64,000 nt of DNA, taken from NCBI RefSeq assembly GCF_027587175.1, contig NZ_JAPCID010000018.1, positions 62,001 through 126,000 of the forward strand, given 5' to 3'. Source of the stretch: Solirubrobacter deserti (GTDB taxonomy: Bacteria > Actinomycetota > Thermoleophilia > Solirubrobacterales > Solirubrobacteraceae). How positions within the stretch are numbered: position 1 is the first letter of the stretch; each line of letters starts with the position of its first letter. The notes under the pieces were generated by a model. It worked only from the letters and a program-made list of their open reading frames with translations, did not search any database and had not been told where the DNA came from. The position numbers were made by a program, and so were the translations under genes. Below, one piece after another: positions 21,949 to 30,225 of this stretch.

Positions 21949-24900
21949 TGCCTTACGTCGAGCTCCATGCCCATACCGCCTTCTCGTTCCTGGACGGCGC
22001 CTCCTCGCCCGCCGAGCTCGCGGCCGCGGCGATCGAGCTGGGGCACGAGGCGATGGCGGTGGTCGACCACAACGGGGTCTCGGGTTCGATGGAGTTCGCG
22101 CAGGCGGCCCAGCCGCTCGGCCTGCGCGCCATCCACGGAGTGGAGATCGACGTCGAGGAACCACGCTGGGAGGGGGCACGTGGCGGGCGCGGCGCGCGCG
22201 AGCCGGTGCCGACCCGGCACGTCACGCTGCTGGTCGAGAATGCGACGGGCTGGCGCAACCTGTGCCGGATCGTCACGCGCGCGCACGTGCATGATCGAGA
22301 CCCGCACGATCCGCCGCCGATGGTGCCGCTCGAGACGTTGGAGGCGCACGCGGCCGGCCTGGTCTGCTTGAGCGGGTGCGCGGATCACGGCGTGCACGAC
22401 GCGCCGACGCTGAAGCGGTTGAAGGCCGCGTTCGGGGCCGACAACCTGCGGGTCGAGCTCCAGCGGCCGTTCCAGCGTCACGACCGCGCGCGCAACCGGG
22501 AGCTGGCGCAGCTGGCGAGCGGGCTCGGGCTGCGGACGGTCGCGACGGGCAACGTCCACGTGCACGCGCGGTCGCGCGCGCCCCTGCAGGACGCGTTCGT
22601 CGCGCTCCGTCACCACCTCACGCTGGACTCGTCGGAACCCGTCCGGCGCGGCAACACAGCGCACGTGCTCGCTTCGCCGAAGGCCATGGCGGCGCGCTTC
22701 GAAGGCCACGCGGACGCGGTCGAGGAAAGCGGCGAGCTCGCCGCGCGGCTGCGGTTCGACCTCACGCAGGACCTCGGCTACCGCTACCCCGGCGCGGAGG
22801 ATCCGCAGTCCACGCGCAAGCTCTCCGACCTGTGCTGGGCGATGATGGACGTGCGCTATCCGCCGGGGTCGCCCAACCACGGCGCTGCGCAGGCGCGGCT
22901 GAACGAGGAGCTGCGGGTGATCGACGGGCTCGGCCTGTCCGGGTTCTTCCTGCTGCACCGGGATCTGTTGGAGCTCGCGCGGGACGTCGCGGTCGAGGTC
23001 CGCGGGCCGAGTTCGGCGCGGGCGCTGCTGCCGCCGGGGCGCGGTCGCGGGTCGTCGGTGTCGTCGATCGTGTGCTACCTCACCGGCCTCTCGCACATCG
23101 ATCCGATCGCGAACGACCTGTTCCTCGGGCGCTTCCTCAACGAGGAGCTCAACTCGCTGCCGGACATCGACCTGGACTTCCCGCGCGACGTGCGCGAGAA
23201 GCTCATCCCGCGGGTGCACGACCGCTACGGCAAGCAGCGGTCGGCGCTCGTGGCGGCGTTCCCGACGTTCCGCTCGCGCGGGGCCATCCGCGAGCTGGGA
23301 AAGGTGCTCGGCCTCCCGGCCGGCGAGCTCGAGCGGGTGGCGCGCGGGGCGGAGCCGTGGGCGGTCAAGAACGTGGGGCGGGACGTCGAGGTCGCGATGG
23401 GGATGGAGCCCACGGGGGAGCCGGGCCCGTTCGTGGACCCCGACGCGCGGGCGAACGCGTTCGCGATGAGCACGTCGGAGTGGCTGGCGATGGTCAACGG
23501 CAAGCGGCCGGACCAGGCTGATGCGCACGAGACGGACACCTCCGAGCGGTCGTACACGCACCTGCCGGGGCGGTGGGCGTGGCTCGCGCGGCTGTGCGAC
23601 GAGGCGTACGGCCTGCCGCGACATCTGTCGCAGCACTCGGGCGGGATGATCGTCTCGACTCGGCCGCTGATCGACTGCTGCCCGGTGTTGCCGGCGGCGA
23701 TGGAAGGTCGTCAGCTCTGCCAGTGGGACAAGGACTCGTGCTCGGACGCGGGGTTCCTGAAGATCGACCTGCTCGGGCTCGGGATGCTGTCGGCGGTCGA
23801 GCGGTGCGTCGAGGAGATCGGGCGCGTGCGCGGGCAGCGGGTGGACCTGTCGCGGATCCCGTACGACGACAAGCCGACCTACGACGCGATCCAGGTCGCG
23901 GACACGATGGGTGTGTTCCAGATCGAGTCGCGGGCGCAGATGGCGTCGCTGCTGCGCACGCGGCCCGAGTCGCTGGAGGACCTGACGATCCAGGTGGCGA
24001 TCGTGCGGCCGGGGCCGATCCTCGGCGGCGCGGTCAACCCCTACATCTCGCGGCGTCAGACGCAGCGCGAGAACCCGGACTACGAGGTTCCCTACGAGCA
24101 CGAGTCACTGCGCGGGCCGCTCAAGGACACGCTCGGGACGATCATCTTCCAGGACCAGGTGATCGAGGTCGCGATGGCGTTCGCGGGCTTCACGCCGGGC
24201 GAGGCTGAAGGCCTGCGCCGCGCGATGAGCCGCAAGCGCTCGGAGGAGGCGATCGAGGCCTATCACCAGCGGTTCCTGGAAGGGGCGATGAAGACGCACG
24301 GCGTGAGCGAGGAGGTCGCCGAGCGCGTCTACGGGATGATCGTCGGGTTCTCCGGCTTCGGCTTCCCGAAGGCCCACGGCGCCGCCTTCGGACTGCTCGC
24401 CTACCAGTCCACCTGGCTACGCGTGCACCACACCCCAGAGTTCCTGGCCGCACTGCTCAACGAGCAGCCGATGGGCTTCTACGCGCCGGACACGCTCGCG
24501 CACGAGGCCCAGCGCCGTGGGATCGAGCTGCGGCCGCCGGACGTCAATGAGAGCGACGCGCTGTGCAAGGTCGAGTGGGTGCCCGAGATGGGGCCGTATC
24601 CAGGACCCGTGCCGGAGGCCGAAGCGGAACGGGCGGTCGCGGCGTTGCACGAGATCGGGTCCGCCGCGGATGAGGGCGGCGCGTTGCGCGCCGTCGCGAA
24701 GGCCGGCGGCAGCGGTGCGGCGCTCAGCGCGGTGGCGCGCGAGGGACGGGCGGGGTCGGCGATCGCGCGCGTGGGAGGTGGTGCGGCGGCGCTCAGCGCT
24801 GCAGCGCGGGGAGATCGCGCGAACGCAACCGTTTCGTGGCCGGAAGAGGACGTGACCGCGCATGTCGCAGAGAGGGACGTGACCGCGCAGGTCGCGACTC

Positions 24901-26108
24901 GGCCGGAAAAGGGCGGCGGGGGCGACACGGCGGGCGTGGGAGGCCCGCACCGCGGGGGCGGGACGGCGGGCGTGGGTGGCCCGCACCGCGGGGGCGGCGA
25001 GGCGGGCGTGGGTGGCCCGCACCGCGGGGGTGGCGAGGCGGGCGTGGGTGGCCCGCACCGCGGGGGTGGCGAGGCGGGCATGGGTGGCCCGCACCGCGGG
25101 GGTGGCGAGGCGGGCATGGGAGGCCCGCACCGCGGGGGCGGCGAGGCGGGCATGGGAGGCTCGCACCGCGGGGGCGGCGCGGCGGGCATGGGAGGCCCGC
25201 ACCGCGGGGGCGGCGAGGCGGGCGCCGTCCCCACGGGGATCGTGCGGCTCGGGCTCGGGTTCGTGTCGGGGGTGCGGGAGGAGGAGGTCAAGGCGCTCGT
25301 GGCCGCGCGTGAGGAGGGCGGGCGGTTCACCTCGTTGGCGGATCTGGCGTCGCGGGCGGGGGCGGGGCGGCCGTCGCTGGACAAGCTGGCGTGGGCGGGG
25401 GCGTGCGACTCGCTCACGGGTGGGTCGTCCGAGCATGCGCGGCGGACCGCGCTGTGGCAGCTGGGCGTGGCGGCGCCCGGGGAGCGGGTGGTGGAGGGGA
25501 CGCAGCTGTCCCTGCCGCTCGATGTTCCGCAGGCGCCGGATCTGCGGCCGCTCACGCCGTGGGAGTCGATGATCGGCGACTACGCGACGACGGGGCTGAC
25601 GCTCGGGCCGCATCCGATGAAGCTGTTGCGGCCGTCGTTGCCGCCGAACACGGTGTCGATCGCGGATCTGCAGCGGATTCCGCACGACACACCGGTGCGG
25701 TTGGGCGGGCTGGTGGTTGCGCGGCAGCGGCCGGGGACGGCGAAGGGGATCGTGTTCCTGTTGCTCGAGGATGAGTTCGGGACGATCAACCTCATCGTCC
25801 CGCCGGATCTCTACGAGGCGAACCGGCTGACGGTGCGGTCGGAGCCGTTGCTGCTGTGTCAGGGGCGCTTGGAGAAGCTGCCGCAGGCGGGGGGAGGGAT
25901 CAACCTGTTCGTCAAGGCGGTGCGGGCGCTGGTGACTCCGGACGACGTGAAGGCGGACGTGGTCGAACTCGCGGAGCGGCGCGTGCAGGCGGCGGCGACG
26001 GGGCGCGGCGAGGGCGCGCAGGGCGGGCGCGAGGCGGCGTCGACGCTCGGCGAGTTCCGCCAGGTCTCGCCGCCGATTCAGAGCTTCGCGTCAGGGAGGC
26101 GCCGATGA
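21948..26108 (+). CDS. dnaE2: DnaE2, error-prone DNA polymerase III alpha subunit, with a large low-complexity insert
   Basis: 1386 residues from GTG 21948, where the PHP domain begins at once (YVELHAHTAFSFLDG). ATG 21909 is an alternative but falls upstream of the better SOS box. The polymerase core has PDIDLDFPRD (near 405) with catalytic Asp residues, GFSGFGFPKAHGAAFGLLAY and the DVNESD block (near 865). The DnaE2-type C-terminus (TTGLTLGPHPM and an OB-like VRLGGLVVARQRPGTAKG) follows. Residues ~905-1092 are an insert unlike family members (usually ~1,000-1,150 aa): Ala/Gly/Arg-rich, then eight 12-residue repeats. DnaE2 performs mutagenic translesion synthesis with ImuB. Confidence 0.93.
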   Translation: MPYVELHAHTAFSFLDGASSPAELAAAAIELGHEAMAVVDHNGVSGSMEFAQAAQPLGLRAIHGVEIDVEEPRWEGARGGRGAREPVPTRHVTLLVENATGWRNLCRIVTRAHVHDRDPHDPPPMVPLETLEAHAAGLVCLSGCADHGVHDAPTLKRLKAAFGADNLRVELQRPFQRHDRARNRELAQLASGLGLRTVATGNVHVHARSRAPLQDAFVALRHHLTLDSSEPVRRGNTAHVLASPKAMAARFEGHADAVEESGELAARLRFDLTQDLGYRYPGAEDPQSTRKLSDLCWAMMDVRYPPGSPNHGAAQARLNEELRVIDGLGLSGFFLLHRDLLELARDVAVEVRGPSSARALLPPGRGRGSSVSSIVCYLTGLSHIDPIANDLFLGRFLNEELNSLPDIDLDFPRDVREKLIPRVHDRYGKQRSALVAAFPTFRSRGAIRELGKVLGLPAGELERVARGAEPWAVKNVGRDVEVAMGMEPTGEPGPFVDPDARANAFAMSTSEWLAMVNGKRPDQADAHETDTSERSYTHLPGRWAWLARLCDEAYGLPRHLSQHSGGMIVSTRPLIDCCPVLPAAMEGRQLCQWDKDSCSDAGFLKIDLLGLGMLSAVERCVEEIGRVRGQRVDLSRIPYDDKPTYDAIQVADTMGVFQIESRAQMASLLRTRPESLEDLTIQVAIVRPGPILGGAVNPYISRRQTQRENPDYEVPYEHESLRGPLKDTLGTIIFQDQVIEVAMAFAGFTPGEAEGLRRAMSRKRSEEAIEAYHQRFLEGAMKTHGVSEEVAERVYGMIVGFSGFGFPKAHGAAFGLLAYQSTWLRVHHTPEFLAALLNEQPMGFYAPDTLAHEAQRRGIELRPPDVNESDALCKVEWVPEMGPYPGPVPEAEAERAVAALHEIGSAADEGGALRAVAKAGGSGAALSAVAREGRAGSAIARVGGGAAALSAAARGDRANATVSWPEEDVTAHVAERDVTAQVATRPEKGGGGDTAGVGGPHRGGGTAGVGGPHRGGGEAGVGGPHRGGGEAGVGGPHRGGGEAGMGGPHRGGGEAGMGGPHRGGGEAGMGGSHRGGGAAGMGGPHRGGGEAGAVPTGIVRLGLGFVSGVREEEVKALVAAREEGGRFTSLADLASRAGAGRPSLDKLAWAGACDSLTGGSSEHARRTALWQLGVAAPGERVVEGTQLSLPLDVPQAPDLRPLTPWESMIGDYATTGLTLGPHPMKLLRPSLPPNTVSIADLQRIPHDTPVRLGGLVVARQRPGTAKGIVFLLLEDEFGTINLIVPPDLYEANRLTVRSEPLLLCQGRLEKLPQAGGGINLFVKAVRALVTPDDVKADVVELAERRVQAAATGRGEGAQGGREAASTLGEFRQVSPPIQSFASGRRR
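24927..25214 (+). repeat. Eight 36-bp tandem repeats inside dnaE2
   Basis: Units start at 24927, 24963, 24999, 25035, 25071, 25107, 25143 and 25179. They encode (T/E/A)AG(V/M)GG(P/S)HRGGG, residues 994-1089. The repeats stay in frame. Copies differ by a few bases, mostly V/M and P/S switches, so expansion is recent or homogenised. Confidence 0.93.
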
Positions 26109-26282
26109 GGGCGCCCGCAGCGCGTCATCAGGGCCGCGTCGACAGTTGTTTCGGTGCCGTGGTCTCGCCGGTGATGGATGGCGCGGCGCGGCGCCGGATT
26201 TCGCGCGTCTGGTGGTCAGATGGGAGCCGTCGGAGGGGAGGAGGCCGCTAGCCGTTCGGCCGAGCGGGTACATTGCACGCCC

Positions 26283-26792
26283 GTGGGCACCCTCTTTTTC
26301 GTCCTGGTCTTCGTAGCGCTCGGCCTGATCACGCTGGTGATCGCGATGAGTCGCGGTCGTGGCGGTCTTGCCGGCCTGATGCACTCGCAGACGCGGGGCA
26401 GCCGCCGGTTCGCGACGTTCCTGTTCTTCGTGGCGCTGCTCGTGCTCGGCGCGGCCGTGCCGGCGTGGGTGATCAGCGAGGAGGTCAACCGGGACGACAT
26501 TCCGTCGGCTCAGGTGTCCGGTCTCACGGAGGACGAGAAGCGCGGGCACGAGCTGTTCGGCACGCGGTGCAGCATGTGCCACACCCTGAAGGCCGCGAAC
26601 GCGGTCGCGAAGGTGGGTCCGAACCTCGACGAGATGCGCCCGAATGAGGCGCTTACGCTGGACGCGATCCTCAAGGGCCGCTCGCAGGGAAACGGGCAGA
26701 TGCCCGCTCAGCTGTTCACGGGGAAGGACGCCGAGGACGTCGCGAAATTTGTCGCAAAGTCCGTGGGCGCCGAGACTCCGTCCGGCGGTTGA
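26283..26792 (+). CDS. Membrane-anchored c-type cytochrome
   Basis: 169 residues from GTG 26283, which gives a first hydrophobic helix (GTLFFVLVFVALGLITLVIA). A second helix follows (FLFFVALLVLGAAVPAWV). The haem-binding CSMCH motif is at about residue 95-99, in GHELFGTRCSMCHTL. The distal Met ligand is probably in GNGQMPAQLF. It is a monohaem cytochrome c facing the outside of the membrane, likely an electron carrier or a subunit of a respiratory complex. No oxidase genes are adjacent. Confidence 0.87.
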   Translation: MGTLFFVLVFVALGLITLVIAMSRGRGGLAGLMHSQTRGSRRFATFLFFVALLVLGAAVPAWVISEEVNRDDIPSAQVSGLTEDEKRGHELFGTRCSMCHTLKAANAVAKVGPNLDEMRPNEALTLDAILKGRSQGNGQMPAQLFTGKDAEDVAKFVAKSVGAETPSGG

Positions 26793-26844
26793 TGTAAAAA
26801 GCACAAGCGTGCAGGCGCTTTCGGCGCTGGTACGATCTCGAATC

Positions 26845-26970
26845 GCATCCGCTGAATTCCCGTTGGAAGCGGGAAGCGGGGGACCCACTGCAGGTGGGGC
26901 GAATCGATGGTCGGTCAAGCCTCGTAGCGCCGCTCTTCTGGCGCGAGCCCGTCAGCTAACCCCGTAAGCC
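26845..26970 (+). ncRNA. c-di-AMP riboswitch (ydaO-yuaA type)
   Basis: The conserved core is clear in order: GCTGAATTCC, GAAGCGGGGGACCCA (spanning 26874-26886), GGTGGGGCGAATC near 26893-26905, and the 3' signature GAGCCCGTCAGCTAACCCC (26945-26963) followed by GTAAGC. These are hallmarks of ydaO riboswitches, which bind cyclic di-AMP and in actinobacteria often control wall hydrolases. Here the regulated gene starts at 26989, after GAGGAAGAGG. A TACGAT element at 26831-26836 could be the -10 box. Confidence 0.92.
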
Positions 26971-26988
26971 GAGGAAGAGGACGAGTCG

Positions 26989-27708
26989 ATGGCCCCTGAA
27001 TCAGAAGCTCATACGCGGGCTTTGTACGACCACGAAAGCGACGAGCCGCGACGGCGCCGTCGTGCTGCGGCCGACTGGGGCGTCAACGAGGACATCTTCG
27101 ACCGCATGCCGAGCCGCGTCGCGCGCTTCGAACGGCGCGCCGAGCACCACGACATCGTGCTGCGTCGCGACGAGACCGACGCGAGCGTCGCCGTGATCGA
27201 GCAGGGCGAGCCGCCGGTGCGCGGCGCCGTGTCCGCTCGCACCGAGCGCTCGGCGCGTTCCGGCGAGACGGGCGCGCTGGACCCGCGCGCGGCCGCGCGG
27301 GCCATGATGTCCTGGGGCGCGGACCTCGACGACGACACGGCGCCGATGGTCCCCGGCGAGACCCGGACGATCGTGCTCTCGCGCGACGCGGGCCCGGGCA
27401 CGGCGGCGGACACGCACGCGCAGGACTACGACGACGCGGGCCATGACCCGCGCGCGTACGACGAGCTGATGCTCGACGGGGAGCTGGCGAGGGACACCAA
27501 GGAGTACGTCGCTGCGGGCGGCGAGGTGCGCGAGCGCCGGACGATCAAGATCAGCGGGCACCCTGACCGGCTGCCCGCGCCGCGGACGCAGCGGGCGCCG
27601 CGGACCGCGGTGGAGCGGATCGGCCACCGGCCGGACCGGATCGCGGCGTACGCGGTCGCGCTCGGGTTCCTGCTCGTGCTGATCGCGGTGCTGACCACCG
27701 GGCAGTGA
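26989..27708 (+). CDS. Unrecognised C-terminally anchored protein under c-di-AMP riboswitch control
   Basis: 239 residues. Highly charged and probably disordered for ~210 residues, with Arg-rich patches (EPRRRRRAAADWGVNED), a segment around VARFERRAEHHDIVLRRDET and an acidic DYDDAGHDPRAYDELM stretch. It ends with one hydrophobic helix (IAAYAVALGFLLVLIAVLTT). No signal peptide: the layout is a tail-anchored cytoplasmic protein. I do not recognise a family. The strong riboswitch just upstream ties it to osmotic or cell-wall stress signalled by c-di-AMP. A hairpin follows its stop. Confidence 0.83.
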   Translation: MAPESEAHTRALYDHESDEPRRRRRAAADWGVNEDIFDRMPSRVARFERRAEHHDIVLRRDETDASVAVIEQGEPPVRGAVSARTERSARSGETGALDPRAAARAMMSWGADLDDDTAPMVPGETRTIVLSRDAGPGTAADTHAQDYDDAGHDPRAYDELMLDGELARDTKEYVAAGGEVRERRTIKISGHPDRLPAPRTQRAPRTAVERIGHRPDRIAAYAVALGFLLVLIAVLTTGQ

Positions 27709-27720
27709 TCCGGCGCGTGC

Positions 27721-27745
27721 CGGCCGGGTGCACACTGTCCGGCCG
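27721..27745 (+). terminator. Hairpin after the riboswitch-controlled gene
   Basis: CGGCCGG (27721-27727) and CCGGCCG (27739-27745) pair perfectly around 11 bases, 13 bases after the stop. There is no T-run, so termination is likely but not certain. The rest of the gap to 27902 holds only a possible promoter (TTATCT near 27859). Confidence 0.5.
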
Positions 27746-27902
27746 CAGCTTGATCGCCACTGCGGACGACGACCGGACGGTTGCCGCCGTGCCATCCGGC
27801 GTCATTTCCTTTTCCAATGATGAGCGCCTGCCTTGCGGGGTGCGCCGTCCGCAAATACCCTTATCTGTCGTAAGCCCCCCTAGCTCCCCCACGGTGGTGG
27901 CA

Positions 27903-28466
27903 ATGCCCAAGACAGAGATGAGCCGGTTCCCTATCCACGACGATCTGACAGCGCCCGAAGGTTCGCTTCCGATCCTCAAGGGTGCGTCGTCGGCAGCAGG
28001 GCAACTTCCGAACTTCCTCGGCGTGCTCGCCAACGCTCCGGCGGCGCTGCGCGCGTACACGCGCTCCCGCGCGGAGCTGCGGCACGGCGAGCTGCCGAAG
28101 CACTCGGCGGAGCGGATCGGCCTGGCGGTGGCCGAGTACTACGGCTCCAAGCCCGGGCTCCAGCTTCATACGCGCACGGGCCGGCAGGCGGGCCTGGGCA
28201 TCGACGAGGTCGCTCGGGCGAAGCGCTGGGACTCGGCGGACGCCCGCGAGGCGGCGCTGCTGCGCTATCTGCGCCCGCTGCTGATCGACGGCGAGTTCCC
28301 GCAGCACCTGCACGAGGAAGCGCGCGAGGCGGGATGGAGCGACGCGCAGCTGCTGGAAGCGATCGCGGTGCTGTCGATGGAATCCTTCACCGCTATGGTC
28401 AACGTCGCCGGGGACGTCCCGGTCGACGGCTCCGTCGAAGAGACGCGGGTGCTGCGCGCCGCGTAA
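27903..28466 (+). CDS. Carboxymuconolactone decarboxylase/AhpD-like protein
   Basis: 187 residues. The helical pattern matches the CMD/AhpD fold: LPNFLGVLANAPAALRAYTR, ERIGLAVAEYYGSKPGLQLH and LLEAIAVLSMESFTAMVNVA. AhpD-type members use a CxxC...H relay; here the equivalent stretch (SKPGLQLHTRT, about residues 80-92) keeps His but has no Cys, so peroxidase/thiol chemistry is unlikely. It is probably a CMD relative with other activity. An HxlR regulator follows after 5 bases, likely on the same transcript. Confidence 0.8.
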   Translation: MPKTEMSRFPIHDDLTAPEGSLPILKGASSAAGQLPNFLGVLANAPAALRAYTRSRAELRHGELPKHSAERIGLAVAEYYGSKPGLQLHTRTGRQAGLGIDEVARAKRWDSADAREAALLRYLRPLLIDGEFPQHLHEEAREAGWSDAQLLEAIAVLSMESFTAMVNVAGDVPVDGSVEETRVLRAA

Positions 28467-28471
28467 CGCCT

Positions 28472-28828
28472 ATGAAGTCCGGGTCCACGACAACCGAGGC
28501 ACCGAGCGCCAGCGCCGAGTGCGCGCACTGCTGCCCGCGGTACCACGAGGCCGTGGAGCTGGTGGGCAAGCGGTGGACGGGCGCGATCCTCTATGTCCTG
28601 CTGCACGGTGGACGGATGCGGTTCACCGAGATCGCGCACGCGGTGCCGGACCTGTCCGATCGCCTGCTGTCGGAGCGCATGAAGGAGCTCGAGTCCCGCG
28701 GGATCGTCGAGCGCCACGTGAGCGACGGCACGCCGACCAGGGTCTCGTACGAGCTCACGGCGAAGGGCCGTGAGCTCGCGCCCGCGATGGCGGAGCTCAA
28801 GACCTGGGCCGACCGCTGGTTGGACTGA
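28472..28828 (+). CDS. HxlR-family transcriptional regulator
   Basis: 118 residues. CAHCCPRYHEAVELVGKRW contains the conserved N-terminal Cys region, then ILYVLLHGGRMRFTEIAHAV and LSDRLLSERMKELESRGIVE form the MarR-like winged helix typical of HxlR. Such regulators sense redox or electrophile stress; several use the N-terminal Cys. It directly follows the CMD-like gene and probably controls that pair. The start ATG is the first after the previous stop. Confidence 0.9.
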   Translation: MKSGSTTTEAPSASAECAHCCPRYHEAVELVGKRWTGAILYVLLHGGRMRFTEIAHAVPDLSDRLLSERMKELESRGIVERHVSDGTPTRVSYELTAKGRELAPAMAELKTWADRWLD

Positions 28829-28884
28829 GTCCGACCGCGCGTCCACCCCAGCACGCCGCCCGGTCCACTAGCCTCCACGCGGCC

Positions 28885-30225
28885 ATGTCTGACCGCCCCC
28901 AAACCCCCGAAGACGTCAAGGCGCTCGTCGCGGACAACTCGATCCGCTTCATCCGCCTGTGGTTCACCGACATCCTCGGGCAGCTCAAGTCCTTCTCGAT
29001 CTCCGCCGAGCAGCTCGACGACGCCTTTGAGGGCGGCATGGGCTTCGACGGCTCCTCGATCACCGGCTTCAACGCCATCGAGGAGTCGGACATGATCGCG
29101 ATGCCCGACCCGACGACGTTCAACGTGCTGCCGTGGCGGCCGGAGGACGGGGCCGGTGTCGCGCGCATGTTCGCCGACGTCAAGACGCCGGAGGGCCGCC
29201 CGTACGAGGGCGACCCGCGCCACGTGCTGCGCCGCGCCGAGCAGCGCGCGAAGGACATGGGCTTCGATGTCTTCAACATCGGCCCGGAGCTCGAGTACTA
29301 CCTGTTCAAGGACAACAAGGGCACCGAGGTGCTCGACGAGGGCGGCTACTTCGACCTCACGACGCTGGACGCCGGCTCGGACGTCCGCCGCGACACGGTC
29401 CTCGCGCTCGAGCGCCTCGGCATCGACGTCGAGTACTCCCATCATGAGGTCGGCCCGTCCCAGCACGAGATCGACATGCGCTACAGCAGCGCGCTCAAGA
29501 TGGCCGACGACTGCATGACCTACCGCATCACGGTCAAGGAGTACGCGCTCAAGTACGGCTGGCACGCGACGTTCATGCCCAAGCCGCTGTTCGGCCAGAA
29601 CGGCTCGGGCATGCACACCCACCAGTCCCTGTTCAAGGACGGCCGCAACGCCTTCTACGACGCGGACGACAAGTACTTCCTGAGCGACATCGGCAAGGCG
29701 TTCATCGCCGGTCAGCTCCGCCACGCGCGCGAGATCTGCAGCATCTTCGCCCAGTGGGTGAACTCCTACAAGCGCCTGGTGCCGGGCTACGAGGCGCCGG
29801 TCTACGTCGCGTGGTCACGCCGCAACCGCAGCGCGCTCGTGCGCGTCCCGCTCTACCACCCCGGCAAGGAGAACGCGACCCGGATGGAGCTGCGCGCGCC
29901 AGACCCCGCGTGCAACCCATACCTGACGTTCGCGGTGCTTCTGCAGGCGGGCCTCGAGGGGATCGAGCGCGGCTACGAGCTGCCGGAGCCGATGGAGAAG
30001 AACCTCTATCACCTGAGCCCCGACGAGCGCCGCCGGCTCGGCATCGAGCAGCTGCCGGAGACGCTGGGCGAGGCGATCGAGGTCACCGCCGAGTCCGAGC
30101 TCGTGCTGCGCACGCTCGGCGAGCACATCTTCAACCGCTACATTGAGATCAAGCGCCAGGAGTGGGAGGACTATCGCGTCCAGGTCACTCCGTGGGAACT
30201 CGAGCGGTATCTCTCGATTCTTTAG
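28885..30225 (+). CDS. glnA: Class I glutamine synthetase (type I-alpha/GlnA2-like)
   Basis: 446 residues. Substrate and metal motifs: GMGFDGSSITGF, NIGPELEYYL, GPSQHEIDMRY, NGSGMHTHQSLF and NRSALVRVP. It makes glutamine from glutamate, ammonia and ATP as a dodecamer. Length near 446 and the ending TPWELERYLSIL fit the shorter GSI-alpha/GlnA2 group rather than the ~470-residue adenylylated GlnA. A Tyr is present at KNLYHLSPDE, where the adenylylated enzyme has its target, but the context differs, so regulation by adenylylation is uncertain. Its 3' end overlaps the convergent MMPL gene by 41 bases. Confidence 0.94.
   Translation: MSDRPQTPEDVKALVADNSIRFIRLWFTDILGQLKSFSISAEQLDDAFEGGMGFDGSSITGFNAIEESDMIAMPDPTTFNVLPWRPEDGAGVARMFADVKTPEGRPYEGDPRHVLRRAEQRAKDMGFDVFNIGPELEYYLFKDNKGTEVLDEGGYFDLTTLDAGSDVRRDTVLALERLGIDVEYSHHEVGPSQHEIDMRYSSALKMADDCMTYRITVKEYALKYGWHATFMPKPLFGQNGSGMHTHQSLFKDGRNAFYDADDKYFLSDIGKAFIAGQLRHAREICSIFAQWVNSYKRLVPGYEAPVYVAWSRRNRSALVRVPLYHPGKENATRMELRAPDPACNPYLTFAVLLQAGLEGIERGYELPEPMEKNLYHLSPDERRRLGIEQLPETLGEAIEVTAESELVLRTLGEHIFNRYIEIKRQEWEDYRVQVTPWELERYLSIL

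Noticed and set aside
19092-24101. A 1669-codon open frame on the minus strand
   Set aside because: It runs antisense through TetR, MFS and dnaE2, which all have recognisable proteins on their own frames. Its translation is Arg/His/Pro-rich and typical of a high-GC shadow.
24927-25214. Possible CRISPR-like array
   Set aside because: Units are contiguous with no spacers and are in frame within dnaE2.
24417-25685. Several long overlapping frames across the dnaE2 repeats on both strands
   Set aside because: The 36-bp GC-rich repeat lacks stop triplets in any frame, so these are by-products. Only the dnaE2 frame continues into conserved domains on both sides.
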